A program made the translations under genes and the position numbers. The notes below the pieces were generated by a model. It was not told the origin of the DNA. It worked only from the letters and a program-made list of their open reading frames with translations, and searched no databases. A stretch of 64,000 nt of DNA, from positions 14,073 to 78,072 of the forward strand of contig JAWXAZ010000010.1 in the NCBI GenBank assembly GCA_034439755.1. The letters are read 5' to 3'. Shown here one piece after another: positions 1-7,605 of the stretch. Within the stretch, counting starts at the first letter, position 1, and every line of letters begins with the position of its first letter. The DNA is from B1 sp034439755. GTDB lineage: Bacteria > Bacteroidota > Bacteroidia > UKL13-3.

Positions 1-1
1 T

Positions 2-316
2 GGTGTTCAAAGCAATATTGCTTCTTGGCGATACCACGATAGTGATGCAGGCGCGCAAATTGATTTATTAATCGATAGAAGAGATCAAGTAATTACCATT
101 TGTGAAATGAAGTTTTCAATTAATGAATTTGTTATTGATAAATCGTATGCTGCAAAACTTAGAAATAAAATTGGCTCCTTTAAAAGAGTAAGTAAAACTA
201 AAAGTGCCATTCAACTTTGTATGCTTACTACCTATGGTGTTTCCGCTAATAATTATTCTTTAGATTTGGTTCAAAATGATTTATCAATGGATTGTCTTTT
301 TTCTATAACTCGCTAA
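2..316 (+). CDS. AAA-family ATPase, C-terminal part (5' end outside window)
   Basis: Open frame entering from the left edge and ending with TAA at 314-316, so only the last ~104 residues are visible. The segment reads GAQIDLLIDR, then ICEMKFS about 13 residues later, followed by FVIDKSYAAKLRNKI. This D...ExK arrangement is the PD-(D/E)XK nuclease-like domain that ends many Bacteroidota AAA ATPases of the ATP-binding protein/DUF234 type. The ATPase domain lies outside the window. The internal ATG at 107 lies inside the conserved ExK strand, so it is not a true start. The physiological role of the family is poorly known; some members are thought to be toxin- or mobile-element-like. Sure of the family tail, not of function. 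Confidence 0.75.
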   Translation, partial: GVQSNIASWRYHDSDAGAQIDLLIDRRDQVITICEMKFSINEFVIDKSYAAKLRNKIGSFKRVSKTKSAIQLCMLTTYGVSANNYSLDLVQNDLSMDCLFSITR

Positions 317-362
317 ATGTGGCATTTTAAACATAGATATAGCGAGTTATAAAAATCTATGT
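304..362. terminator. Overlapping inverted repeats between convergent genes
   Basis: TATAACTCGCTA at 304-315 is the exact reverse complement of TAGCGAGTTATA at 340-351, with a 24-nt loop. A second pair, ACATAGAT (331-338) and ATCTATGT (355-362), shares bases with the first hairpin, so only one can form at a time. The site sits between the convergent ATPase and mazG-like genes and is probably a shared terminator, though there is no strong T-run. Confidence 0.4.
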
Positions 363-691
363 TATAACTTTTTATTGTTTTTGTGCCTATCCACATCTCT
401 TTTCGTTTTCTTTTCCATATTGCGTTCAAAGGCTTCCGTTAAGTTAATACCAGTTTGATTAGCCAAACAAATCAATACCCACATTACATCGGCCATTTCA
501 TCTGCTAAATCAACCGACTCATCAGATTTTTTAAATGATTGTTCTCCGTATTTTCTGGCCATAATGCGGGCAACTTCACCTACCTCTTCCATTAAAATGG
601 CGGTATTGGTAAGTTCATTAAAATAGCGCACTCCTGTGGTGTTTATCCATTCGTCTACGCGTTTTTGTGCGTCTTCAATTGTGATGCTCAT
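362..691 (-). CDS. MazG-like nucleotide pyrophosphohydrolase
   Basis: Protein of 109 residues. It shows the acidic metal-binding motifs of the all-alpha NTP pyrophosphatase fold: EEVGEVAR near residue 36 and DEMADVMW near residue 64, with an intervening KYGEQSF loop. The family hydrolyses (d)NTPs to monophosphates, often as house-cleaning of damaged nucleotides. The length fits a single-domain MazG-like enzyme and not the two-domain E. coli MazG. It is the last gene of the minus-strand run crcB-rsgA-dtd-mazG-like, 41 bp after dtd. All three other genes are housekeeping, so a quality-control role is plausible. The exact substrate cannot be told from sequence. Confidence 0.85.
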   Translation of the reverse strand: MSITIEDAQKRVDEWINTTGVRYFNELTNTAILMEEVGEVARIMARKYGEQSFKKSDESVDLADEMADVMWVLICLANQTGINLTEAFERNMEKKTKRDVDRHKNNKKL

Positions 692-721
692 AATTAATTT
701 TTTTTCGATTTTACACTACTT

Positions 722-735
722 TAATTTGCAAATTA
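722..735. promoter_or_regulatory. Perfect 14-bp palindrome TAATTTGCAAATTA
   Basis: Perfect dyad covering the stop codon of dtd and lying 31 bp upstream of the mazG-like start. Each strand also reads as a TAnTTTGC promoter-like box. It may be the -7 element or an operator for the mazG-like gene. Confidence 0.3.
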
Positions 736-1185
736 TGATTTATTTTTTGTGTCGATCCAAATTGTAACCGGACCATCATTAATTAAACTAACTTTCATAT
801 CTGCCCCAAATTCGCCACTGACAATTGTTTTCTCGAGGTCGTTGCTTAATTGCAATTTGAGCTTTTCGTAAAGGGGAATGGCAATGTTTGGAGGAGCTGC
901 TTTAATATACGATGGCCTATTGCCTTTTTTGGTATCGGCATGTAAAGTAAACTGACTCACCACCAAAATTTCGCCATGAATGTCTTTTAGGCTTTTGTTC
1001 ATTACTGCATTTTCATCTTCAAAGATGCGTAGGTTTACAATTTTGTTCGAAAGCCAAACAAGGTCTTCATCACCGTCTGCATGCTCTATTCCCACCAATA
1101 TCAGTAAGCCTCGTTGGATTGAACCGATGCTTATACCATTTACTTTTACCGATGCTTCTGTTACTCGTTGTATAAGTGCTCTCAT
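733..1185 (-). CDS. dtd: D-aminoacyl-tRNA deacylase
   Basis: Protein of 150 residues, the normal Dtd length. It starts MRALIQRVTEASV. It carries the chiral-proofreading signatures SQFTL (near residue 78), followed by KGNRPSY, and GPVTIWID at the C-terminus, which is the Gly-cisPro active-site motif. The enzyme cleaves D-amino acids (and glycine mischarged on tRNA-Ala) from tRNA, acting as a homodimer in the cytoplasm. The start overlaps the 3' end of rsgA by 4 nt (ATGA type), so the two are translationally coupled. Both act on translation machinery, which fits the operon. Confidence 0.95.
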   Translation of the reverse strand: MRALIQRVTEASVKVNGISIGSIQRGLLILVGIEHADGDEDLVWLSNKIVNLRIFEDENAVMNKSLKDIHGEILVVSQFTLHADTKKGNRPSYIKAAPPNIAIPLYEKLKLQLSNDLEKTIVSGEFGADMKVSLINDGPVTIWIDTKNKS

Positions 1186-2102
1186 TCGTAAATGTCTTCA
1201 TTGCTCATCATACTGAGGTAGCTTGTGAAACGCTCCTCGCTAATTTGTCCGGTTCTTACCGCCTCTTGTATAGCACAATCTGGTTCGTTTATGTGCTTAC
1301 AATTATTGAACCTACACTGACCAATGATGGGCTGCATTTCTTTAAAATAATGACTCACCTCGGCATCTAAAAAATCCACTAATCCAAATTCTCTTATACC
1401 TGGTGTGTCTACAATATAACCACCAAAATTGAGGGGATGCATTTCGGCAAATGTGGTTGTATGTTGGCCTTTTTGTGAGTAATTTGAAATGGCTGTTGTC
1501 TTCAAATGTAAGTTAGGTTCTATGTGGTTTAACAAGGTCGATTTTCCAACCCCTGAATGTCCGCTAAGCAAGGATATTTTGTTACTTAATAAGCTCTTTA
1601 ATTCGTCCATACCCTCGCCCGTTACAGTTGACGTTTTGAGGCATTGGTAGCCAATACGTTCGTATAATTCGATGGTGTAATCTAATACTACTTCAAAACC
1701 ATTTATCATCAAATCGCATTTGTTAAAAACCAATATTGCTGGTATGTGGTATGCTTCAGATGTAATTAAAAATCTGTCTATAAATCCCAGCGATGTCTTA
1801 GGAAAAACTAAGGTGATAATTAGCAAACTTTGATCGAGGTTACTGGCAATAATATGTGTTTGTTTGCTTAAATTATTAGCCTTTCTTATAATGTGATTTT
1901 TGCGTTCTTCAATTTTAAAAATTATCCCATTATTCGAATCGGGTTCCATTTCAAATTCAACCACATCGCCAACAGTTATTGGATTGGTGTGCTTAATGCC
2001 ACTGAGCCTAAATTTACCTTTTAACCTGCAGCTGTGCAATACGTTTTTTTCGGTTCTAACCAAATACCAACTGCCTGTTGATTTAATAACAATGCCTTTC
2101 AT
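1182..2102 (-). CDS. rsgA: Ribosome small subunit-dependent GTPase A
   Basis: Protein of 306 residues with the circularly permuted GTPase order that identifies RsgA/YjeQ: an N-terminal OB-fold, then G4 (FNKCDL), then G1 (GHSGVGKST), then G3 (VDTPG). A zinc-binding tail follows with Cys/His ligands (CRFNNCKHINEPDC). RsgA acts late in 30S ribosomal subunit maturation and hydrolyses GTP when bound to the 30S. It overlaps crcB upstream by 4 nt and dtd downstream by 4 nt, so the three are coupled. A 13/15 copy of the dispersed palindromic motif (2049-2063) lies in its N-terminal coding region, encoding LVRTE. Confidence 0.96.
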   Translation of the reverse strand: MKGIVIKSTGSWYLVRTEKNVLHSCRLKGKFRLSGIKHTNPITVGDVVEFEMEPDSNNGIIFKIEERKNHIIRKANNLSKQTHIIASNLDQSLLIITLVFPKTSLGFIDRFLITSEAYHIPAILVFNKCDLMINGFEVVLDYTIELYERIGYQCLKTSTVTGEGMDELKSLLSNKISLLSGHSGVGKSTLLNHIEPNLHLKTTAISNYSQKGQHTTTFAEMHPLNFGGYIVDTPGIREFGLVDFLDAEVSHYFKEMQPIIGQCRFNNCKHINEPDCAIQEAVRTGQISEERFTSYLSMMSNEDIYE

Positions 2103-2470
2103 GCGCTAAACCATTTTAACCCTAAAAATGCTGCGGCAAATCCAAGTAAATTGCTCAGAAAAAAATAAGTCAAAGCCTTTATGCTTTCTTGATTTTTAAC
2201 CAAATGAACTAATTCCATTGAATAGGTAGAAAAGGTGGTAAATCCGCCTAAAATTCCTATAATAAAAAATGGACGAATGCTTTCTTGAAATTGTGGAGTG
2301 CCGCTGTATGACGCAAATATTGCTCCTAAAATAAAGCAGCCTAGAATGTTTACCATTAAGGTTCCAAACGGAAACTCATAAGGAATCAACTGTGCAATTC
2401 CACTTATGGTAAGATAGCGAAGCACCGCGCCCAAAGCGCCACCAAGGGCTATCCAGATGATTTGATTCAT
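2099..2470 (-). CDS. crcB: Fluoride ion channel CrcB/Fluc
   Basis: Protein of 123 residues with four predicted membrane helices. It contains the Fluc family motifs GGALGAVLRYL near the N-terminus, GTLMVNILGCF in the second helix and GGFTTFSTYS in the third (the Phe-box and Na-binding region). The family forms dual-topology dimers that export fluoride. It is the first gene of the coupled crcB-rsgA-dtd run. I looked upstream of it for a fluoride riboswitch and saw none. Confidence 0.95.
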   Translation of the reverse strand: MNQIIWIALGGALGAVLRYLTISGIAQLIPYEFPFGTLMVNILGCFILGAIFASYSGTPQFQESIRPFFIIGILGGFTTFSTYSMELVHLVKNQESIKALTYFFLSNLLGFAAAFLGLKWFSA

Positions 2471-2497
2471 GCCAGCAAGTTACTGTTTTAGGCTCAT

Positions 2498-2608
2498 TTA
2501 TCCCAAATTTTTCATTTTGTTTTCGGTCTGAACCAATGGATGGGTTGAAAGTTTTTTACGCTCGATAATTTTGTTGAACCTTCGGCTATAAGAATTTTCA
2601 TGATCCAT
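2498..2608 (-). CDS. Possible small ORF, 36 aa
   Basis: Short basic peptide starting MDHENSYSRRFNK, not recognised. It overlaps the end of the next small ORF (2598-2693) by 11 nt, like a coupled pair, and it contains an exact copy of the dispersed 15-bp motif read as LVQTE. It could equally be chance coding in a decayed intergenic region. No family assignment. Confidence 0.25.
   Translation of the reverse strand: MDHENSYSRRFNKIIERKKLSTHPLVQTENKMKNLG
2522..2536 (-). repeat. Dispersed palindromic motif, exact copy
   Basis: TTCGGTCTGAACCAA on the plus strand, i.e. TTGGTTCAGACCGAA on minus. It lies upstream of crcB, in intergenic DNA (inside a doubtful small ORF). It belongs to the 15-bp repeat family described under findings. 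Confidence 0.8.
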
Positions 2609-2693
2609 CTTTTGATTTTCCCTTTGGTTTTGTGGCAATGTAGGCACTCAAACAAAAGAGAATTGATCCTATATTGTATAAAGGCCAATGCAT
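2598..2693 (-). CDS. Possible small membrane peptide, 31 aa
   Basis: Starts MHWPLYNIG, followed by a hydrophobic stretch (SILFCLSAYIAT) and a basic tail (KPKGKSKDGS), which looks like a one-helix membrane peptide. No family is recognised. The stretch 2471-2812 between crcB and the TetR gene otherwise holds only the operator described below. Low confidence because of its size. Confidence 0.3.
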   Translation of the reverse strand: MHWPLYNIGSILFCLSAYIATKPKGKSKDGS

Positions 2694-2734
2694 TTTAAAC
2701 CTATCAATAACTCTCTATCAATTGAATTGTAATC

Positions 2735-2777
2735 AAATAATTTAAACAAATGATTAATATATTTGATTAAATTATTT
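2735..2777. promoter_or_regulatory. Long palindromic operator upstream of the TetR gene
   Basis: Two 17-bp arms (2735-2751 and 2761-2777) are reverse complements with a single mismatch, around a 9-bp AT-rich centre. The outer parts are AAATAATTTAA and TTAAATTATTT. It ends 35 bp before the TetR start. TetR proteins bind such dyads as dimers, usually next to their own gene, so autoregulation is the natural reading. Confidence 0.65.
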
Positions 2778-2812
2778 TTTTATGTTTTACTTCCCAGCGG
2801 AAATGTATTTTC

Positions 2813-3433
2813 ATGGCAAAAAAAATTGTACATAGCAAGGAAGATGTTCTTAATACCGAAGCCAAAATTAAACAAGCAGCCCAGGCAGTATTTATGCGCA
2901 AAGGCTATGCGGCTACGCGTACTAGAGTCATTGCCGAGGAAAGCGGAATTAACCTCGCCTTAATTAATTATTATTTTAGAAGCAAAGAGAATTTGTTTAA
3001 CTTGGTTATGCTCGATTGTATGAAGGGTTTTATAGGAGGACTCAAGCAAATTCTTAACAGAGAGGATCTGAGTTTGGAAGAAAAATTAGGTGAAATAGTT
3101 GCGCATTACCTTAGCATGTTTAAAAGTCAGCCAGATTTGCCCTTGTTTATCTTGCACGAAATTAGGCATAATCCTAATGGAATAGTTAATACCTTAGGCA
3201 TGAAACAAACCCTCACAAAATCGCATTTTTATCAACAGTTAAAGGCCGAAGGTCCACCAAAAATTGACCCCATGCATTTTTTGATGAATATCATTGCCCT
3301 CACCGTTTTTCCATTTATAGCCTCGCCTTTGTTTAAAATTGTGGGCGATTTGGATGATGCCAATTATATGAAAATGATGAACGATAGAAAAAAATTAATT
3401 CCCATTTGGATGAAACAAATGCTTCAGAAATAG
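2813..3433 (+). CDS. TetR/AcrR family transcriptional regulator
   Basis: Protein of 206 residues. The N-terminal helix-turn-helix is clear: AAQAVFMRKGYAATRTRVIAEESG, then LALINYYFRSKENLF, the TetR recognition-helix signature. The C-terminal ligand domain is variable, as is usual. Family members repress adjacent efflux genes until a ligand binds. Here the adjacent genes are the remains of a TolC/ABC-2 efflux operon, so this regulator has probably lost its local target although it and its palindromic operator look intact. The start at 2813 is supported by the fit to the HTH domain (no N-terminal extension). The ligand is unknown. Confidence 0.9.
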   Translation: MAKKIVHSKEDVLNTEAKIKQAAQAVFMRKGYAATRTRVIAEESGINLALINYYFRSKENLFNLVMLDCMKGFIGGLKQILNREDLSLEEKLGEIVAHYLSMFKSQPDLPLFILHEIRHNPNGIVNTLGMKQTLTKSHFYQQLKAEGPPKIDPMHFLMNIIALTVFPFIASPLFKIVGDLDDANYMKMMNDRKKLIPIWMKQMLQK

Positions 3434-3447
3434 TAAAGGTAATTAAC

Positions 3448-4230
3448 ATGAGATACTTAGAAAAATTAGCTTTGAAATTAAAGCTGGCCATGATTGCCAT
3501 AGTTGTCTCTGCGGGCATTACTAAGGCACAAGATATAAGGATTACTTTACTTGAGTGCCAGAATAATGCACTAGAGAATTATCCGCAGGTGAAGCAACGT
3601 GCGTTTATATGGCAATTAAAGGATTACTTCATTTCAAAAGCCAACAAAGGTTACTTGCTCCAATTATAATTGATTGGTTAGGCTACTTATCAATCGGAGG
3701 TAACGCAATCTCCTATGCCCATTCCGGGTGTAAAAGTGGCAAGCAAAAATCAATATAAGTTTTATGGTGAGCTGAACCAAACGCTTTATGATGGTGGAAA
3801 TATTCGCAATCAAAAGGGGATTCAAACTGCTGTTTCTGCCATAGATGAAAATAAATTGAATGTAGATTTGTTTGCCATGAAAGATAGGGTAATTCAGTTG
3901 TTTTTTGGCCTCTTAATCCTAGATGAACAACTTAAGCAAAATTCTTTGTTGCAAAGTGATATTACTGCAGCTTTAAACGAAACATCTGCTTCGGTTAAAT
4001 AGGAAGCTAGCCTTAAAAGTAATGAAGAGTTGTTTTAAGCAGAATTTTTAAAAGCCAAACAACGTAGCATCAATCTTAGCGGAACCCGCAAGGCTTACCT
4101 TGATATGCTTAGTCTTTTTACGAACCAAAAATTGAGCGAAGATACCCAACTTGAAAGACCTGCCTTCCCAGGTTTAAGCAACAAAATAAAGCGGCCAGAA
4201 TTGAACTTATCTGCCTGCGGTTTTGGGATT
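3448..4230 (+). pseudogene. TolC-like outer membrane efflux protein, degraded
   Basis: A single reading frame runs from ATG 3448 to TAG 4228-4230 but is broken by in-frame stops at 3667 (TAA), 3679 (TAG), 4000 (TAG) and 4036 (TAA). Reading through them gives a recognisable TolC-family protein: signal peptide, LLECQNNALENYPQVKQ, ATYQSEVTQSPMPIPGV, KFYGELNQTLYDGG, AEFLKAKQRSINL, AYLDMLSLFTNQ. No frameshift is needed over about 250 codons. Every stop is one base from a Gln codon, and at 3679 and 4000 Gln is what I would expect. The family is normally about 430 residues, so the C-terminal 40% is gone, removed by the deletion that brings in the permease tail at about 4210-4225. Clear pseudogene. 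Confidence 0.85.
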
Positions 4231-4588
4231 TAGATTATTGGTCTCAATCTTCTGCGAAACGCAGCAACAAGCCATGTTTATCATGTTTTTCTTTATGATG
4301 ATTTTTATGTTGGTGGGAGGCCTATTTACTTCATTTGAGAGCATGCCTCCTTGGGCGCAAATAGTATCTAGGTTCAACCCCGTTTCTTATCTTATTAAGG
4401 GAATGAGGATGGTGGTTTTAAAGAGCAGTACCTTGCCATATGTATTGCCGCAATTGGGTATCATTGCTATTTTTGGGGTGGTGCTAAATTCGCTTGCCGT
4501 TTGGAATTACCGCAAAACATCTTATTTTTTTTGGCATAATTTCATGCGCTCATGCAACTTAACCCATGTTGCAGCTATTATAGTGTAG
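4223..4588 (+). pseudogene. ABC-2 type permease, C-terminal remnant
   Basis: About 120 codons that match only the end of an ABC-2 drug/efflux permease: LLVSIFCETQQQAMF, FFMMIFMLVGGLFTSFESMPPWAQ, FNPVSYLIKGMRMV, and IAIFGVVLNSLAVWNYRKTS. A full permease is about 370 residues. The frame has no ATG near its beginning and abuts the truncated tolC-like frame, so it is a deletion product. After NYRKTS, where such proteins usually stop, the frame runs on for about 20 unrelated residues, suggesting the native stop was lost too. Genes normally between (HlyD-type adaptor, ABC ATPase) are absent. Confidence 0.85.
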
Positions 4589-4616
4589 ATAGACCGTAAA
4601 CAAGGATTTCCTTTAT

Positions 4617-5519
4617 TTAATGCTTGCTCCTTGGGTGAAATTGTATCACAACGTCTCTTAAATATTCTCTGTCTAAGTGGGTGTAAATTTCGGTAGTGGT
4701 GATGCTTTCGTGTCCAAGCATTTGTTGTACTGCCCTCAAATCTGCGCCTGCTTCCACCAAACTGGTGGCAAATGAATGTCGCAGCGTATGCGGACTAATA
4801 TCTTTTTGTATGCCTGCCAAATGGGCTAAGTCTTTCAGAATATAAAAGATCATTTGTCGGCTTAATTTGCCCGCCCTTCGGTTCAGAAATAAGATATCGT
4901 TGTTGCCTGGTTTGGGTATTTGATGCACGCGCACCTCTTTCAAATATAAGTCGATAATATTTAGAGCAGAAAGGCTAATGGGTACCAATCTTTCCTTGTT
5001 CCCTTTACCTGTTACTTTAATATATTGTTCTTCAAACGAAATATTGGAGATACGCAAATCGGTAGCTTCACTTACCCTTAGTCCGCAACTAAACATGGTT
5101 TCTACAATGGCTTTGTTGCGAACGCCCTCAGGTTTATTGAGGTCTATTTGCGCCACCATTTTATCTATTTCGTAAACTTCTAATACTTGTGGCAATTTCC
5201 TGCTTAAGCGCGGCGCTTCTAATAGCTCTGCCGGACTTTGTTTTATTTCATCCTCCATGAGCAGGTATTTAAAAAAGGCTTTTAGTCCAGATATGATGCG
5301 TGCTTGGCTATTTGCCTCCAAACCTAATTGGTTGAGATAGGCAATAAAGTCTCTGAGGTTTTTAAGTTTAACTTGTGTTGGGGCAAGCTGCAGCGATTCT
5401 ATCTCCTGAAATTGAATGTACTTTTCTACATCGTGCAGGTAAGCAGAAATCGAGTTTTTGGAAAGCGATTTTTCTAATTGCAGATATAATTTGAACCCAT
5501 TAAGATAAGCTTGCCACAT
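4617..5519 (-). CDS. xerD: Site-specific tyrosine recombinase XerD
   Basis: Protein of 300 residues, the usual XerC/D length. It has an N-terminal SAM-like core-binding domain and a C-terminal catalytic domain with the Arg (SCGLRVSEATDL), His-Leu-Arg-His (HTLRHSFATSLVEAGADL), LGH (QQMLGHESITTTEIYTH) and nucleophilic Tyr motifs. It resolves chromosome dimers at dif with a partner recombinase. No XerC, FtsK or dif-like site is seen nearby, and the neighbours do not suggest an integron or phage integrase. It is convergent with the decayed efflux operon and separated from it by 28 bp. Confidence 0.9.
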   Translation of the reverse strand: MWQAYLNGFKLYLQLEKSLSKNSISAYLHDVEKYIQFQEIESLQLAPTQVKLKNLRDFIAYLNQLGLEANSQARIISGLKAFFKYLLMEDEIKQSPAELLEAPRLSRKLPQVLEVYEIDKMVAQIDLNKPEGVRNKAIVETMFSCGLRVSEATDLRISNISFEEQYIKVTGKGNKERLVPISLSALNIIDLYLKEVRVHQIPKPGNNDILFLNRRAGKLSRQMIFYILKDLAHLAGIQKDISPHTLRHSFATSLVEAGADLRAVQQMLGHESITTTEIYTHLDREYLRDVVIQFHPRSKH

Positions 5520-5596
5520 ATATTACTAATTGGATTATTATTTTAAATCATAACTTTCAAATAGATTACCTAGGAAATAGCAATTTAGGCTAGTTA

Positions 5597-5724
5597 TACC
5601 AATTGTGCTAATTAAATAACCCAAAGTTATTTGATAATTTTACTAGGATAAATGCCGATATAACAAAATAATAGTACAAGGTGATATTTGTCGAATTTGG
5701 GCTATATATTTTATGTTTTTGGTA
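5597..5724 (-). repeat. 128-bp dispersed repeat, copy A
   Basis: The reverse complement of this segment matches 34392-34519 over its full length without gaps, about 88% identical by hand count. This copy ends in TACCAA and TTGGTA, an imperfect terminal inverted repeat extended by GGCTA (5590-5594) and TAGCC (5726-5730) just outside. There is no coding frame. It looks like a small non-autonomous element. It lies in the 312-bp space between xerD and the Omp28-like gene. Confidence 0.75.
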
Positions 5725-5784
5725 GTAGCCTAGCTACTTTTTTAACTATGGCAGATATACTTTAGGTAAAGTACAAACATAAAA

Positions 5785-5811
5785 AAAGACCGACTCAATG
5801 AGCCGGTCTTT
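5785..5811. terminator. Rho-independent terminator (bidirectional)
   Basis: AAAGACCGACTCA pairs with TGAGCCGGTCTTT with one mismatch, and the stem is flanked by A and T runs on both sides. It lies 21 bp past the stop of the Omp28-like gene on the minus strand. Confidence 0.85.
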
Positions 5812-5831
5812 CCTTTTTTAATAAAATAAGT

Positions 5832-6656
5832 TTAGTTAAGGTGAATATTAGCAGAGTTGCTAATAGTTAAATCATTAGCTCCTTTTTTCCAAATAACAAC
5901 TACAACTGAAAGATTTTCTTTCACAAATGTTGGTTGAATAAAGAAAGTAACTGTTTTTTGGAAAGTTTCGTCCTTTTTAGGAGCAGCTTTAATTAACTCG
6001 CCAGTAGCAGCAGTTCCAAATTTAGCACGCATTACATTGTAATGAATGTTTTTTTCTACGCTGTTATCGCTCACTTGAGCATAATTCAATTTGTCTTCTA
6101 ACAAATAACCAGAAATATAATACTCATCTGTTAAATCTTGGAAGAATTTACCATCAATAGTTACGTTTACTAATCCGTCTGCAGTAGTAGATGCTTTTAG
6201 TACGCAATTTACTTTAGCAATTTTTGCAGATTGAGTATTTATATGACCAATTGCAGTTGTACCAGTAGCTGTGCTACCACCAATCATAGCAGTTATAACA
6301 TCATCGTTTGAACCAATATACATTGCAGGAACTCCAGATGGTTTAAACATTCCGTTTAATTCATTACCAGCAGCACATGCCATAGGATCATTTCCTACTT
6401 GGCAAGAAATAATTGAACATTTTTCTTTTACAGAAGCCTTAATTTGCTCTTTTGCTGGTTTGCCATAAGCGCCACATGGAGGGCACCATGTTCCACCAAA
6501 ATAAACGACGGTTGCTTTTTGTGTTTGTGGAATTGTAACGCCACCGTTGTTGTTGTTGTTTGTGTCTTCCTTTTTAGTCTCTTCCTTTTTACAGCTTACC
6601 ACTGTTAAAGAAAGACCTATTAAAATTGCCAATGAACTTTTGAATAAATTTTTCAT
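5832..6656 (-). CDS. Omp28-like thioredoxin-fold lipoprotein
   Basis: Protein of 274 residues starting MKNLFKSSLAIL, chosen because a lipoprotein signal with lipobox (LTVVSCKK) follows directly; an upstream ATG would add 10 residues ahead of the signal. A charged Asn-rich linker is followed by a thioredoxin-like domain with a CPPC active site in the context FGGTWCPPCGAYG, and PSGVPAMYIG carries the cis-Pro. The second half resembles the Omp28-related family of Bacteroidota surface proteins. It is probably anchored in the outer membrane and may have a redox or binding role. It is monocistronic, with a strong terminator. Confidence 0.8.
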   Translation of the reverse strand: MKNLFKSSLAILIGLSLTVVSCKKEETKKEDTNNNNNGGVTIPQTQKATVVYFGGTWCPPCGAYGKPAKEQIKASVKEKCSIISCQVGNDPMACAAGNELNGMFKPSGVPAMYIGSNDDVITAMIGGSTATGTTAIGHINTQSAKIAKVNCVLKASTTADGLVNVTIDGKFFQDLTDEYYISGYLLEDKLNYAQVSDNSVEKNIHYNVMRAKFGTAATGELIKAAPKKDETFQKTVTFFIQPTFVKENLSVVVVIWKKGANDLTISNSANIHLN

Positions 6657-6733
6657 TTTTGTTTGTTTTGTGTGTTTAGAAAACAAATATTGTCTAAATA
6701 TTTAGAAAATAAAAGTATTTTTTTAAGAAATTA

Positions 6734-6748
6734 TTGCAAAATTTGCAA
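6734..6748. promoter_or_regulatory. Palindrome TTGCAAAATTTGCAA
   Basis: Near-perfect 15-bp dyad in the 95-bp gap between nadC and the Omp28-like gene, close to the nadC stop. A role as an operator or promoter element for the lipoprotein gene is possible but unsupported. Confidence 0.2.
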
Positions 6749-6751
6749 CAA

Positions 6752-7603
6752 TTAGGAAACTCTTAAGCTTAAATCTATGCTTTTGGAGGAATGTGTAAGC
6801 GCCCCAACCGAAATAAAATCTACCTCACAGGCCGCATACAATTCAATATTATCAATGGTAATGCCGCCACTGGCCTCCGTCTCAAATCGCTTACCTATTA
6901 ATTCCACTGCCTCTTTTAACAACTCCGGCTTAAAGTTGTCTAACATAATTCTATTTACCCCACCTACTTCCAAAACTTGCCTTACTTCTTCCAAATTTCT
7001 GGTTTCAATCTCAATAGGTAAGTTCAGACCTTTAAATAAAAGATATTGTTTTGTCTTGTCAATGGCCTGTTTAATGCCACCCGCAAAGTCAATGTGGTTG
7101 TCTTTTATCATAATCATGTCGTACAAACCAATGCGGTGATTTTTACAACCACCTAATTTTACAGCCCATTTTTCTAACAAACGCATACCTGGGGTGGTTT
7201 TGCGCGTATCTAAAATAGTGGTATGATAATCTTTAAGCAAATCAGAAATTTTCTTGCTCTGCGTGGCAATACCGCTTAATCGCTGCATAAAATTTAACAC
7301 CAAGCGCTCGGCTGTTAATATGCTTATGTCTGAACCAATAATTTCAAAAATATGGTCTCCTTTAACAATGGCATCACCATCTTTTTTTAAAGGATTATAG
7401 ATCAGCCCTGAATCGATTCTTTTAAAAATATAGGCCGCTAATTCAATACCAGCAATTATACCGTCTTCTTTTGCTATGCAATAAGCTTTGCCCATTTTAT
7501 CGGCAGGAATACAAGCCAATGAGCTATGATCTCCGCTGCCTACATCTTCTTTTATGGCAATTTCTATGAGTTCTTTTATGCCGGGATGTTGAAGTAATTC
7601 CAT
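6752..7603 (-). CDS. nadC: Nicotinate-nucleotide pyrophosphorylase (quinolinate phosphoribosyltransferase)
   Basis: Protein of 283 residues, full family length. It converts quinolinate and PRPP to nicotinate mononucleotide, CO2 and PPi in NAD biosynthesis. Visible motifs are EDVGSGDHSS at the N-terminus, DTRKTTPGMR with the substrate-binding Arg/Lys, KLGGCKNHR, KDNHI, IEIETRN, IMLDNF and EASGGI. It starts 2 bp after the hutH stop, so it is the third gene of a hisS-hutH-nadC run. nadA and nadB are not in the window. Confidence 0.95.
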   Translation of the reverse strand: MELLQHPGIKELIEIAIKEDVGSGDHSSLACIPADKMGKAYCIAKEDGIIAGIELAAYIFKRIDSGLIYNPLKKDGDAIVKGDHIFEIIGSDISILTAERLVLNFMQRLSGIATQSKKISDLLKDYHTTILDTRKTTPGMRLLEKWAVKLGGCKNHRIGLYDMIMIKDNHIDFAGGIKQAIDKTKQYLLFKGLNLPIEIETRNLEEVRQVLEVGGVNRIMLDNFKPELLKEAVELIGKRFETEASGGITIDNIELYAACEVDFISVGALTHSSKSIDLSLRVS

Positions 7604-7605
7604 CG

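Noticed and set aside
2471..2812. Fluoride riboswitch near crcB
   Set aside because: No sequence resembling the conserved fluoride aptamer is visible upstream of crcB; the only clear structure in the gap is the TetR dyad.
3715..4002. Independent small gene
   Set aside because: It is in the same frame as the upstream fragment and only makes sense as the middle of the broken tolC-like gene.
4617..5519. Phage or integron integrase
   Set aside because: The protein has the normal XerD length and motifs and there are no phage, cassette or attachment-site neighbours.
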